From assembly GCF_037392515.1 (NCBI RefSeq), contig NC_090290.1, positions 24,139,753 to 24,203,752 on the forward strand: a stretch of 64,000 bases of DNA, read 5' to 3'. The translations under genes and the position numbers were made by a program. Source of the stretch: Haliotis asinina. Taxonomy: Eukaryota > Mollusca > Gastropoda > Lepetellida > Haliotidae. Shown here in pieces: positions 34,690-63,604 of this stretch; position 1 is the first letter of the stretch; each line of letters opens with the position of its first letter. A model generated the notes under the pieces. The model searched no databases. It saw only the letters and a list, made by a program, of their open reading frames with translations, and was not told where the DNA came from.

Positions 34690-35320
34690 AGTTCTGCTCT
34701 GGAAAAGAACACTCCCACCAAATTCAGTCAAGGTCAAACTTGTTGCCATGGAAGCACAAAATTATTTTACTCACAAATCCAGACCTATCAGATGGCACCA
34801 CTATACACCCACTGTCACTGTCAAGTTTGGTGAACAAATAGTGAATGTTTTTTATGTTCTGCTCCAGAAAAGCACAACCACCAATTTGAATCTCAGTCAA
34901 TCTTGTTGTCATGGAAACCGCAAAAAATAAATTTCACACACTGGTGCAATCCCCAAAAGGTACCTCTACGGATCATGGTGAACATATGTACCAAGTTTGA
35001 TAAAGCTAAAGTTTGCGAGATCTGCTCTGGACAAAATGACATCCTGGAAGCCACGGCCAAAGTCATGTTTCCATGGAAACCGTAAGAAATATACGGTAAT
35101 TCAAATCTAGGTACCATGCTTGACACATGTACCAAGTTTGATGAAGCTAGCATGTATAATTTGGAAGACCTGTTCCGAACACAACGACATCCTTGTAGTT
35201 ACAGCCTTATTCATGTTTCCATGGACACAGTTAAACATATAATTCATATCTGGTTCTAACCCCAAGGCACAACTATACTTGACATGTGTACCATGTTTGG
35301 TTAAGCTATCACAAATAGTT
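34690..35320. repeat. Divergent tandem repeat with about 150-190-bp units
   Basis: Phrases such as CATGTACCAAGTTTGATGAA, GTTTCCATGGAAACCG and GCTCTGGACAAAATGACATC recur at roughly regular spacing in at least four decayed units. A related style of repeat occurs at 42217-42480 and 59425-59870. Confidence 0.7.
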
Positions 35321-35877
35321 AAGGAGACAAAGTATAGTGGATGGATGAACGGGACTCATTTCTGTATGCACTATTTCCATATCCTCTAACCTCGTTGCAG
35401 AGTATGACAAACAGGGCATCATAGAGAATAGATGAGTTATCAATAAGACACTCCAGGGCAGTTGGAATGCTTCATGCATCTGTTGGGGGTGACGAAGTAC
35501 AGATTTGCACCTCATATATCCAATTATGTATTTCACCCTGATAATGGTTTTCACCATAAGTACGCATTTTAAGTGCACGCGACTTCTGTCAAGATAGTAA
35601 GCATGAAACATATACAGAGGACTCACTCTTAAACTGCTTTGAATTAGGAAAGGCTGCAACAATTCACCCAGACCTCAATTGCATTTGACTTTTGATATTG
35701 GACCCTAGATATGAGTGAAAATATCAGATTTCATTTAACTCTCCAAGCCGGCTTTTACAGTGTAAAATCCATCATCAACTTGTTGGTATCTGCTAACATC
35801 AATTCTAATGGGAGAATTAGCTCAGGAATATATGTCATATTTGGGATTTCACTTTCTTAGTAAAGTACAAATTCTAG

Positions 35878-35994
35878 TACTTTTTCGGTTGAGTCCCATC
35901 CGGGATTAGAACCTGCACCCTCACAGTCAGGCACCTAATCGCCAGCACACAAAGTCAGCCGCCTAGCCCGCTCAGCCACTGCAAATTCCAGCTC
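35878..35994. repeat. Repeat C, copy 1
   Basis: Contains GAGTCCCATCCGGGATTAGA, AGGCACCTAATCGCCAG and CTAGCCCGCTCAGCC. A diverged second copy lies at 56296-56402. Possibly tRNA-related in reverse orientation. Confidence 0.55.
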
Positions 35995-36059
35995 AGGATC
36001 AACCAATCACGTTTTGCCTCATTTCAGTACTCGAAACTGCTCAAGTTAGAATCAATATT

Positions 36060-36176
36060 TTGTTCTTGTTGTGTGGAAATAATTTGAATAGGTGTGGAAT
36101 AATCGAAATAGTGGCTATCGAAACAAAGGTATCAGATTCGATTATCAGTCAATCGAACCGAATCCTTTCAGCCCTA
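36060..36176 (-). mobile_element. Possible hAT-type transposon end
   Basis: On the minus strand the sequence starts TAGGGCTGAAAGGATTCGG and continues TTCGATTGACTGATAATCGA, a style common to hAT ends. No partner end or transposase seen. Confidence 0.3.
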
Positions 36177-37983
36177 CAGAGAGAAAAAATAACACAGGTG
36201 AGTATGTTTACAAAACATTTAATATTAATGACACACATTAACAGTGTTTGAGAATATTATACACAAGTTACAGCTAGATAAAATCTAATCCGATTCCTCT
36301 GTAGCACTGGTGTCTATGTACAGACTCCATGCAGACACCAGTGGGCTCGGACTGTCTATCAGTCAATGTCCAGGTAATGCTTGTCTTCTGCATCCTTGAG
36401 AAAAATTGCTACAGCAATCAGACCACCACATAATTCAAATGTGCGTCACATATCAATCAGGTTCTCAATACACAGTCCTTATTCTTCAGTTTTCTCTGTA
36501 ACTCGATGCAAGCACCTTTGTGCCTTGTCAAAATATGCAGAAAGTACATAAATTTTCTAAGCAAATGAAACTGGCTCAGGGAATGTTTGCAAGAATGTTC
36601 CCAATAATTTATATATTTGTATTTTGCTCGCTGTTCGTTTGGAAAGTAAGTTATGGCATAAGTTCTAGATGTGTAAGCTGCATAAATACTGAATACAATT
36701 AAAACTTACTCATGGTCGACTGACAATTCCATTGAGATGTCACAACCTTAATTTTTCATTACAACTTCAAATGATGCAAAAAACAAGATGCCATTTCCTT
36801 CAAAAGATGTTTTCTTTATGTAAAGAACAATAATTATGTGAATAATTTATTATCCACTTTATTCTGATTCAGGATTAACATGATCAGGGGTTCACTTCAT
36901 TCTAATTACGGATTAACACAATCACGGTTTTGATCGACAAAATGTATATAATACAATTGATAAGTGTTCCTTAATATCCTCGAACACAAAGTCATCTTTG
37001 TGTTGCTAACAACATTAGTACATACATAAATATCATCTGTACATCAAAAGGAGCCTTACCGGTCGGTATCTGGGAAAACAATTCGCTCTCCAGTTGGTTA
37101 ATTACTGGGTCTGTCATGATTATCAAGCAACGTAATGAACTGAACCTTACAAACCAAGTTTGCATAATTAAAGGCCTTTCAAATAAAACAACGCAGATCA
37201 GAACATACATTATCATTATTGTTTTCTGCAACTTCACGAAAAATTCATCTATTCTCGCCATTTTATCTCAATAGAGATATTTCAGACATTCACACGGTAT
37301 ATCACATAGAATATAGTGAAACTATAAACAAATTTGCACCTCAAAAACCTGCATTCAAAACTGTTTGGGGAAAAAGACTAGTTCCAAATTACAGGGTGGC
37401 ATTTGATTATAGAAGAACCTGTGCACTGAATGACAGAATCAGTGCTTGTGAGAAGTTGAAATAATATAAATGCATTGCTTTAGTATGAAAATACTAAAAT
37501 AAAAACAAAATAAAGAGTTCTCCTATGAAATTACAGCGACTGTTTCCATGGTGAATCTCGTGGGGTAGTGTTCCTAATGGCGGTGCTTGTTGTGAATGCT
37601 GATGATTGTGATGAATATCACGGTTAGATGGTTATAACCAATCATACACGATCAGAACAATATTTTTTACAAGAAATAGCTACATAATCTGTTCGGTGTC
37701 TTGTCAATCCAAATCTAAATAATCCTGATCTTACTATCAGTAGTCTGATATTAACATGAATCCAAGAATCTGATCAAGCATCGGTCTTCAAGAATGGAAG
37801 CATCTTTGTTGATGGATACAACATGGCCAAGGGGAGAGAAGCGAGGAGAGCACTATCACATGAGAAGCTGGCAAGCAGCGCCACCTAGTGGTCATCTCAC
37901 TGCTTACTGGATGATACCAAGGCTACCAAGGCTGCCAAGGCAGCATTCACTGTGTCCCAATCATCCCTCATTTAACACCGGTC

Positions 37984-54798
<16,815 letters not shown>

Positions 54799-55057
54799 GT
54801 TCGCCTCCTTGAAGCTTCGGAGTGAATGTGTATTTAAATTAAATCGGAAACTTCCATATGTTGCATCATTTTCCTAAAAGTTGGACATGTTAAAATCATA
54901 TACGTCTGATTTCAAATTAAGAAGATTTTATTTGATTATTTTCTGAAATTTTAATAAATTAATTCCGCACTCTAAACATGCGCAACGCACATGGCAACAG
55001 GCACACATATTGACGCTTTTACCGAGAGCAACGAAGCAGCCGGAGTATTTGCGCAGA
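54799..55057. promoter_or_regulatory. Probable bidirectional promoter of NMT and calaxin
   Basis: Only 259 bp separate the minus-strand NMT start codon (54798) from the plus-strand calaxin start codon (55058), so both 5' UTRs and core promoters must lie here or in non-coding first exons. No clear TATA box is placed for either gene. A GC-richer patch around 54975-55005 contains GCGCAAC and GGCAAC. The latter (54993-54998) matches one half of the RFX X-box used by ciliary genes, but the second half-site is poor. Confidence 0.55.
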
Positions 55058-55145
55058 ATGGCGTCAACCAAGAGGAAGTGTCAAGAAGAAATCATACAGA
55101 CACTGAGAAAAAATAGCAGAAATGGAACAGGACCGCCATGTAGAT
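55058..55145 (+). CDS. CLXN: Calaxin first coding exon
   Basis: ATG at 55058 begins [19 protein letters not shown], which parallels the human calaxin start (basic residues, then a helix ending LTKN). The donor chosen is AGAT|gtacgt at 55145 because its phase 1 matches exon 2, which starts with two bases of a split codon at 55799 and gives [13 protein letters not shown]. The frame stays open to 55348, but nothing beyond the donor resembles the family. Confidence 0.65.
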
Positions 55146-58100
55146 GTACGTACTCCTCACATTTCGAAATCGAAGAATTTGGAAGGTGTTGGCATTCCGC
55201 ACTGGTTACCGGTCTATATTTGTATCAAGTTATAACTTTAGATTTGTTTTCTGCTAGAGATCAACACTTAATACGGCTAGAATGCAGTTTGCGATCCAAA
55301 GGGTTAGAGTTTGGGGTTAGGGTTAGGCACTACGATCCCTATGGTTAGGGTCTGGGGTTAAGGTGGGGCATCATTTACAATCCTTGGGGTTAGGATTAGG
55401 CACTCTTTACCATGTTTACGATCTTTACGGTTCGGGGTCATGATTAGGGTCAGAGTGCTAACTAAGCTGAAAAAGTGCTCATGGCAAAGTGCAGAACTCC
55501 CGTTAATGCTAACAATTTGCTTTCTTCTTCCACTTATAAACATGAATACTTAAACATTTTGAATCAAGAAATGCACGATCACTTGAATCAGCACGGAAGC
55601 ACCTGTCAATATGGATGCCCTAAAACGTTCCTTCTCATGGAAATGGTGGTAGCTCAAGAGTACCGTTTCAGCAAAGAATCCTCATATTAGTAAATCTTAA
55701 GGTTTCTCACTGGCAGCTGTATCCACCTTACTTAAACTGTGCCAAATAAATGCTATTCTTGACTGTAGTGATTATTCAGAGTTTTTACAAACTTTCAGTT
55801 GATGATGCAGAAATCATTTCACTCCTGGAAATGTTCTCAGAAATCTGTGGCAGCAAAGGCACTCCAGAGAAAATGGATCGAAACAAATTTCGGGACGAGC
55901 TGCAAACCTGTTTCAAAATCACAGACGACTTCCTGATGGATCGAGGTTTGAGCCACTGACGTTAATGCTGATGTTATGATTAGGGGCGACTATTAAGGCT
56001 ATTTTCCATGTCATGATTGTATTGCAATATTATCACATACTATTAAATTAACAACTAGTCTCTGAAATGAACATAATTTACAGAAACAAGGCTCATAGTA
56101 AAAAGAATAAAAGGTAATGAAACAGAGCCTTGAGACGTTCTTCATTTAAGTTGTTGAAATCTGGACTTGCCACATTTCCTGACTTGTGTTGGCTTTCTTG
56201 GATTATATTTCCTTCTGGGTCTGCATGTCAGGCTACCATGTTATGTATTGCTGACAATGTCAGTTGTCACAAATGTTTTTTTAACTTTACACTTTCTCAG
56301 TCCCATCTGGGATTCAAAGCCAACTGTCTCTGACAGGTAAGGCACCTAATGACCAGTATGCAGTATACCAGTTAACTAGCCCGCTAAGCCCCTAAGGCTT
56401 ACCAAAAATGAAAGCCCAACAACTTTGTTTACAAAAACCCAGATTTGATTCCCTTTATGAGGACAATGATTGTATGAGGCCCATTTCTAGTGTCCCCCAC
56501 TTTGATATTGCTGGAATATTGTTCAAAGCGACTTAAAGCCATATTCACTAACTCAAAAATGAAAAACAAACTGCATTTTCACAGGGTATTTGATTTGAAC
56601 CATTAAGTGTGAAGGGTGCAGTGATGACACATGGTACATATTTTAATCCAGCCATTGTGAAATTTACTGTACCACTGGCACCTAATGTTAAATTTATACC
56701 CTGTAGATTGAAGTAGATTGTGGGTCATGGTGAGCAAGTTGACCCCAACCCCAACCACACCTCCCATCCCTTCCCATGTGGTGGCTGGCTAAAGCGCTGC
56801 TAGGCAAGTGATCCAGTGAAGTTGGGATGTCGGAATCGAACCCACCTGTGACCGAGTGTAAAAACCTTGGAGACAACTTTGTATGCAGATTCTTTCCATG
56901 TTGTCAGCCCCTTGTGTACAGTACTCAACCTTGAGCACTTGAAACCATTGGTATATGACCAGATGGTGGCCACATGAATACATTCAAACACCTAGTTGCG
57001 GGTACAGCAACATGCAGTAAACTTGGATAAAAGTATTTTGACTATGTGTCTCAATCCACCTAGCCGTGAATGGGTACCTTGATAGGATGAGACAGCTACA
57101 AACAGCTTGGTATGCCTAGAGGCAGCAATGGTTGTAAGATCCCTCAGGAGTTGAGACTGATAATACAATGGGCCATTGATACTGACATCCAATGATTGAG
57201 GGGAAATATATGTCAGCCCCTTGAGCAAGCACTAGTTGCCTCGATATGTGCGCTATACAAATATCCTATAACAATGGACTGCACAAGTACATTTTTGTTT
57301 TGCATCAGAAGCCATTGTCCAACTACCGACATCAAAATCACTGACTTATAGGTGGATTATAAATATAATTGGTTTATGTGAATGTAGTCTTTGTTGATTG
57401 TGAATTAATATATTTAATGTCATGCGAAGAAGGTTAGTTCTTTAAGATGTAGGGTTGGTGGGGTAGTCTATCATTCACTTGTCAAGCCCAAGAAACGGGG
57501 TTGATTCTCATCATGGGTACAATGTGTGAAGTCCATTTCTGGTATCCCCCTGCCTTGTTCTTGCTGGAATATTGCAAAAAATGGGTACATTACATGTATT
57601 AAAACCTACTCACTGACTAAGATATGGTTGTGTTTTGTCAGTTTTCAGAGCATTTGACAGAGACAACGATAGTGCCCTGAAACAGGAGGAATGGGTGTTG
57701 GGACTTCATGTCTTCCTCAGAGGAGATTTAGAAGACAAAATAAAGTGTAAGTCTTCACTTGTGAGATTTTTTGTTTTCCCAGTAGTTCTTATACACTAAA
57801 CCCTTAAGGTAGGTTTGAACCCTGGTTGCATCATACCAATATATGTTAAAATATGGTACTTGTTTGACCCTGCCTGGCACTCGTCATTAATGAGTACAAC
57901 AAGGACTGGTTGGCTTGAAGGCAGTATAATGTGTCTGAGTGGGGTATTCATGCTTAACTGCTGCATTCTAACTCAGTTAACTGGCACTATGAAAGCCAAA
58001 GTCTGGGCTAGTACAAGCAGTCGCACATACAGACGCATGCACGTCATCATATGAGGGAAATAATTTTCAGTACAATGTTATACCCCATTTCACCTCTCCT

Positions 58101-61100
58101 GAAACCTTATGCTTACATGGTAATGTACCTGGAATGCTGTTCAAATCATTGTTGGGATGGTGGGGTAGTCTTGTGGTTACGGCATTCGCTTGTCATGCCC
58201 AAAACCCTATTTTGATTCCTCACATGTGTGATCTGATTTCTGGTGTCCAAGTGTGTTTAAGTCTGACTTTGCATATGTGCACTTGCCATCTCATATGACC
58301 CCTCCTCTGCACTCCAGAGGTTAAACTTCATCTTGACTGAGGTAAGCCTTGTTTAACCTTCCCGTTAGTCAATGTCCTAAAATAGTAAGCAGTCTGAATC
58401 CTTCCTCAATGTGATATGTGCTATTGTTTTCAGATTGCTTTTTGGTGTATGATCTCAATGCAGATGGCTACATCTCTAGAGAAGAAATGTTTCACTTACT
58501 GAAGAACTGCCTCTATAAGGTATGTTCTGGTTAATGGTTATTCTGAGATATCAGTTAGGTCTGAAATGTCTGGTGACAAAGCTTTCTTTCAGCTCACTCA
58601 TTTATCACCCTTGTGATACACTGTGCACTTATAATGTCACTGTCTGCATTTTTCACTGTTTGGATGTATATAATCTTTGTGATTGAGTTTGTGTATCAAC
58701 CCTGTGAAGAGTTACTTCCCTTTGTTGTGTTAGGATCTCCTGATCAAATGTTTTGATCCATCATGCATTCTAGATGCTCCCTTATTGGTGAGCGCCATTC
58801 CCTTTTGACAGGGTTTTGCAACACTGGTAAATATTCACTAATTAATGCCGCAGTGTTCCAAACAAAACTAAACCAAGTTTGACAGAAACAACTCTGAACA
58901 TCATTAAAATTCATACAGTTTGTACATTGTCATTACACTTATTTACAGCACCAGTGCATGTCATCTAAAAAAAATGCAGCTGTTATTTTTCTTGGTAACT
59001 GACCTGAGTATGTGTGTTGAGGTTAGGCAATCTGGTATAAGATATTGGGAAGCATGGTTCAAGGTTTGGCAATATTGTAAGAAGTGCATTATGTTTACAT
59101 CCACTCATATCGTCTGCAGTCTGCAGAGTTGGTAAAATAGGCCTACATCAGTGTCTTGGATACATGGTCATGCCATCAGCTTTGAATGCATACACCCAGG
59201 CCCACTTGTACTTAGCCCTGAAACTATCTTAAGCGTGTGTTGGAGAATGGGAGTTAATATCATTGTAGCGCTAAGACTGCTTTGTGCATATGGGCCCAGA
59301 TACAGAAACAGCTTCTTGCTCAGTTCATTTTTATACCACTGCTACGAAGTGCATAAAGTGTTCGTTCCATCCATCCATCCATCCATCTATTCATCCATCC
59401 ATCCATCCATCCGACCTGAAACTTTGTCCAGAGCTTAGCTCTTAAAATTTACATGCCAGGTTCACCAAACTTCACACACAGTTTAATCATTACCCATACA
59501 TGTGCCTTTTGTTTTTTTGCTGTTTCCATGGAAACTTGACTTAGTGCAAATATGTTTGATGGTTTTGTCTGGAGCATATCTCTTAAAGTTTACAAATTAC
59601 ATGCTAGGTTCACCAAAGTGCACACACATGTTAATCATTACTCATTGATGTGCCTTTTGCAGTTTTAAATTTTGTTTCAGAATTTGTTTTGTTGATGTTT
59701 CCGTGGAAACATGACTTGGTACAAAATGTGTTTGATGGTTACGTGGCTACAGCATATCACTGAAACTTTACATGCTAGATTCACCAAAACTTAATACACA
59801 ATTTAATCGTGACCCACAGATATGCCATGTGGTATTTATTTGCAAAATGTTATTATTCAAAGTGTGATGTTAACTTTTCACTTTTCATGGTCTTGCTTTG
59901 TATCATATGTACCAATATGTGGTTTATTCTCGGTAGGTAGATGAGTTATTTCCTTGATGTTATCAAGATGTGATTTATTTGCTGTATCGACATAGGTTAT
60001 TTCGTTCATGACATAAGTACAAATATAGTTCTGATTGCTTCTAAATAGTTAATTTCTTCATTTCACATGGCAAAACTATTATCGAACATGTATATAAAGT
60101 TTAGTAGAGACAAGAAGAAAGGAGAAAGTTTTGTGAGCTGCTGATCCTTGTCACATTATATATCAATATCAGTCATTTCCATGTCCCAATGTGGGAATAT
60201 GGGTGTGTGTGAGCTTTGCTTACTTCTACACTTGTCATGAGAGTTTCAATGGCAATTTAATGAACTTTCAGGAATAAAGGGTGTGTGTGTGTGCACGCAC
60301 CCAACCATCCCCCGATGCACACGCAACCCCCATCCAAAATTCTGTTGAATGTTTTTTGATAAGCAATTTCTTTATTACTATTTTGGCATCTTGCATACAC
60401 CATGACATTCATGTCAAGGTCAAAGTGAGTCTTGAAAATATTAACTACAAAGCAAGATATCCAGAGAGGTTGACCGATCATGCTTTTGTTGACGTTTAAA
60501 CTACAACCTTCACTTTCATTACTTTTTAAGTTTGGTTTATAAGTGCAGTCACCTTATTGACAAGGCTTATTCTTTTTGTTCAGTCCCTGACCCATATTAT
60601 TTTCCCAACAGCCTACCCCTCCCTGCAGTGCCCCAGTGAAGCAAGTCTCGATTTCCCCAGGTTCAGGCCTGAATCTCAAAATTCAATTACAGGGGATGAT
60701 GATGATTTTTGTGGAGGAGCATGTACAATGTGAATGGCACATGCATGCACGCACACGCCCAACCACCTTAAAATTTCTGTACAAAGTAGTACTAAATAGC
60801 CATAAATTATTAACAGTCCCTAAATGTCATGTTTGCCAAAGAATGAAACATAATTAAAACAAAATGCTGTGTATTATATTCAACTGATTATGGAGGTTAC
60901 CAGGAATGGTAACTATGTACATCTAATGTCGGTTATATACTGAATAAGCTTCCTGTATTTTTCAGCAATCGTCCGAGGAAGATCCTGATGAAGGTGTGAA
61001 AGATCTGGTGGAAACAGTGCTCAAGAAACTAGTATGTGTATTTTTGACATATACGCTTTCTAAGTGAAAACTGTAAACCTATCATTAATCCTAGGTCATT

Positions 61101-62613
61101 TCCAGGAATATGCAAATATATCATTTTCCTTAGAGGCGGTGTTTGAAGTTTAGCCTCATAATCATTGTCAAAATCTAAAAATACAGTCCATATTTTAAGG
61201 GATGTAAGCATACATCAGGATTTGAGGATTGCTTAGATTTCTTTCACTGACATGTATCTAAACTGTTTTTGACCAACAATATTAAACATTTTGCAAAACT
61301 GCTTATAGGCATCCTTCTGACTATATCTTAAATTGTTTTGCTTCAAAATCATATAAAAAGTATATTTGCTCCAGGGCAGAAAGATAAATGGTAGTTTTTT
61401 GTGTAAATATCACGTGCAGTGTTGTGTTTGCTGACAGGACCAGGACCATGATGGTAGAGTAAACCTCACAGACTTTCAGAAAGCCGTCACAGAAACCCCC
61501 TTGCTACTGGAGGCACTTGGAACGTGTCTGCCTAGTCCAGCTGTGAGTATTTCAAGTTTATGGTCAGTCCAAGTTCAAGTGACCCATGCAGATCTGGGTT
61601 AGAATTGGTCTTCATCACCTATGCTTGTCATAAGAGGCGACCAACAGGATTGGGTTGTCAGGCTGTCTGACTTGGTTGACACGTCTTTGCATCCCAGTTC
61701 AGCTGTGTAGATCAGTGCTCTAGTTGTTGATCACAGGATTGTCTGTGCTCGAATATTTACAGACTGCCTCCATATAGCTGAAATATTGCCGATTGTCCTG
61801 TTAACACCCAAATAAAAAGCAAGTTCAAGTTATGGCATGGGGACAACAAAGCTGTCACTGAGGGCAATGTTTGGCTTGTTGGTGTTCCCAGGTAAACCAT
61901 GGTCTCATGCCAGAAATTTGAAAATCTTACCATTTGGTCCAGTGAAATGCATGCCACATTTCTAATGAATGCCTAACCAGTATTTTTCAGGACAATTTTA
62001 TGTAAGTGCTTTTTCCCCTCATCCTGTTTACCTGGTGGTGTCAGTTGTCAGTGAAACATGTCATCCTTCACATCTGTGAAAGTTCATTTTAAACACACAG
62101 TATGGAAAGAGTAAATAACTTCAAAATAATATCAAGACACTAGGTTACACATTACAGGCACAATGTCACACTTTTTCGACAATATTTTGACCTATATTAC
62201 ATGCATTGGGGGTGAGAGTTGATTTAATGCAGCAATGCAGCAATTCATTCATACTTTTTCATATTTAATATGGTAAACTAAATGCCTAAAAAAATTTGGA
62301 ATACATTATATGGTAGTTTTCCTCAGGGCTGATAGTTAGTATTATTGGGAGACATGCATTATTTACTTTTAGAGATGTGTGGTATGACAGAGTGCCTTCA
62401 ACACCTGAATGTCTGAAAACATGTAATGTTTACCAGGTAAAAATACAATAAAATATTTTTCCTCTTCAGGCTTGCAATGAGTTCCTTGCACTAATGCATG
62501 GTAACCTTGGACAGCGAAGCGGAATGGGTCGACACCAAAAGCAGGATGAAGAGAATAAGATGATCAAACACAGGAACAGAGAACAAAAGGGGAAGACTCA
62601 AAGAAAATGCTAG
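55058..62613 (+). CDS. CLXN: Calaxin-like EF-hand protein, 7 exons, 246 aa
   Basis: Exons are 55058-55145, 55799-55945, 57642-57746, 58434-58519, 60966-61031, 61438-61542 and 62470-62613; phases agree and the total is 741 nt. Calaxin (EFCAB1) is a calcium sensor on ciliary and flagellar outer-arm dynein that tunes or stabilises the arm. Three EF-hand loops are visible with acidic ligands in place: residues 84-95 ([12 protein letters not shown]), 120-131 ([12 protein letters not shown]) and 165-176 ([12 protein letters not shown]). The blocks [20 protein letters not shown] and TPLLLEALG are close to human calaxin. The protein is longer than human (211 aa as recalled): it has a short Gly/Pro insertion near residues 22-29 and a basic C-terminal tail rich in Lys, Arg and Gln. 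Exon 1 is the least certain part. The gene is divergent from NMT, start codons 259 bp apart. Confidence 0.9.
55299..55457 (+). repeat. Degenerate TTAGGG-rich repeat in calaxin intron 1
   Basis: GGGGTTAGGGTTAGGCACTA and GGTTAGGGTCTGGGGTTA, with CACT.TTTAC spacers; about 150 bp after calaxin exon 1. Confidence 0.65.
56296..56402. repeat. Repeat C, copy 2 (calaxin intron 2)
   Basis: CAGTCCCATCTGGGATTCAA, AGGCACCTAATGACCAG and CTAGCCCGCTAAGCC match 35878-35994. Confidence 0.55.
56440..56546 (+). mobile_element. SINE family B, tail half, in calaxin intron 2
   Basis: GATTTGATTCCC, AGGCCCATTTCTAGTGTCCC and GATATTGCTGGAATATTG. Confidence 0.65.
56830..57272 (+). repeat. Dispersed repeat D, copy 2 (calaxin intron 2)
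   Basis: Same family as 24192-24640, ending GATATGTGCGCTATACAAAT. It begins next to GGAATCGAACCCACCTGTGA, which in reverse resembles a tRNA B box. Confidence 0.75.
57448..57612 (+). mobile_element. SINE family B, in calaxin intron 2
   Basis: GGTGGGGTAGTCTATC, GGGGTTGATTCTC and TTGCTGGAATATTGC. It ends about 30 bp before exon 3. Confidence 0.75.
58154..58252 (+). mobile_element. SINE family B, head half, in calaxin intron 3
   Basis: GGTGGGGTAGTCTTGTGGTT and TTTTGATTCCTCAC; tail lost. Confidence 0.7.
59197..59299. mobile_element. GGGCCC-ended MITE-like repeat, second copy
   Basis: Runs from AGGCCCACTTGTACTTAG to CATATGGGCCC with TAGCGCTAAGAC inside; in calaxin intron 4. Confidence 0.4.
59365..59870. 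repeat. CATC microsatellite plus three divergent repeat units (calaxin intron 4)
   Basis: A (CATC)n run at 59368-59412 is followed by three units of about 130-190 bp. The units share TTACATGC(C/T)AGGTTCACC, TTTAATCATTACCCA and TTTCC(A/G)TGGAAAC. Confidence 0.75.
61600..61806 (+). mobile_element. SINE family A, in calaxin intron 6
   Basis: GTCATAAGAGGCGACCAACA and TTTACAGACTGCC are clear; the core palindrome has been lost here. Confidence 0.7.
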
Positions 62614-62816
62614 AAGTCTTGATGGAAGTCTTTAAATGCTCTACTGTTCCCCAATACCTGGCTGAATTTTCTATCTTTTTTGTTTCAATGCTCATCTGGA
62701 AACTGTAATTAAATTTGTGTCAGGTGATAAAACAAATTTTGAAGACAACCTGGTTGTCTTGTTTCCGGCAGATATATCTATCAATATGTTCACATTTCTA
62801 GTCTGTTTGCATCCAG

Positions 62817-62842
62817 AATAAAATATATCACATGTTAATAAA
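62817..62842 (+). terminator. Paired candidate calaxin poly(A) signals
   Basis: Two AATAAA hexamers (62817-62822 and 62837-62842) lie about 200 bp after the calaxin stop. A third is at 63260-63265, so alternative 3' ends are possible. Confidence 0.45.
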
Positions 62843-63376
62843 ATCATTTTGATATGTTCTGTAAATGAGATATATGAGATTATTAAATTGTATTTAAATT
62901 GAATGATCATGCCCCTTAAAAAATCTTTTTCAGAAACTTTTGCATTTGTAGTGTAACTTTAGTTTTCATTTGTGCGTTTGAATTCATCAAGTCATATTTC
63001 ATTTATCTTAAACCATTGTGTTATACATATTTACATTTCCATCTGCCAAACGTTGCGCCCACTCTTGATCTGATACAACTATAGTTCGAGGATGCTTTTA
63101 GTTTATGTATTTTGTGTGAAAAACTATTTATTTGTTTCCATATAAGGGGACCAGTAGTAATATTTTACTGGGACATTCCTACAAATACTATAACAGTATT
63201 TGTTTGTTAAGCATGTGTTGTATATATTTGTATAATATAACCAACCTGTGTAGTTTGGAAATAAACGAATTTACAAATATATACGTGTAATTTCTGAAAA
63301 CTGTGAGCAACATTTAAGATCGTCAATCATCAAAGTATGCTTCTTGTATTGCTGGTGTCTCCCTCTCTCTTTATGT

Positions 63377-63604
63377 GAGTGAATGAGTTGAGTTTTACAC
63401 TGCACACAGTAATATTCCAACGATATGACTGTGCTCTGTAAACAATTGAGTCTGAACCAGACAGTCCAGTGATGAACAGCAAGAGCATTAAGACATGATG
63501 ACATGTGTCAACAAAGTCATCAAGCCTATCCACCCAATCCCATTAGTCGCGTCATGACAAGGATGGGTTAACTGAAGATCAAATCTAATCAGTGTCTTCT
63601 CGGG
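63377..63604 (-). mobile_element. SINE family A downstream of calaxin
   Basis: Diverged copy with core GTCTGAACCAGAC and head CTTCTCGGGCC. Confidence 0.75.

Larger units (their letters stand above)
32888..37983. other. Convergent intergenic region between RBM48 and NMT
   Basis: Five kilobases between two 3' ends. It holds SINE copies (32910, 34438), a divergent tandem repeat (34690-35320), a repeat C copy (35878) and a hAT-like end near 36176. No exon is recognised. A minus-strand 89-codon frame at 37261-36992 begins ATGGCG but has no similarity I know. Confidence 0.5.

Noticed and set aside
36305-36343. 11-bp perfect hairpin CACTGGTGTCT / AGACACCAGTG
   Set aside because: Short, isolated, with a 17-base loop and no context; expected by chance in this much sequence.
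36992-37261. 89-codon minus-strand frame beginning ATGGCG with a hydrophobic stretch and a donor-like GTAAGG
   Set aside because: No similarity and no convincing second exon downstream.
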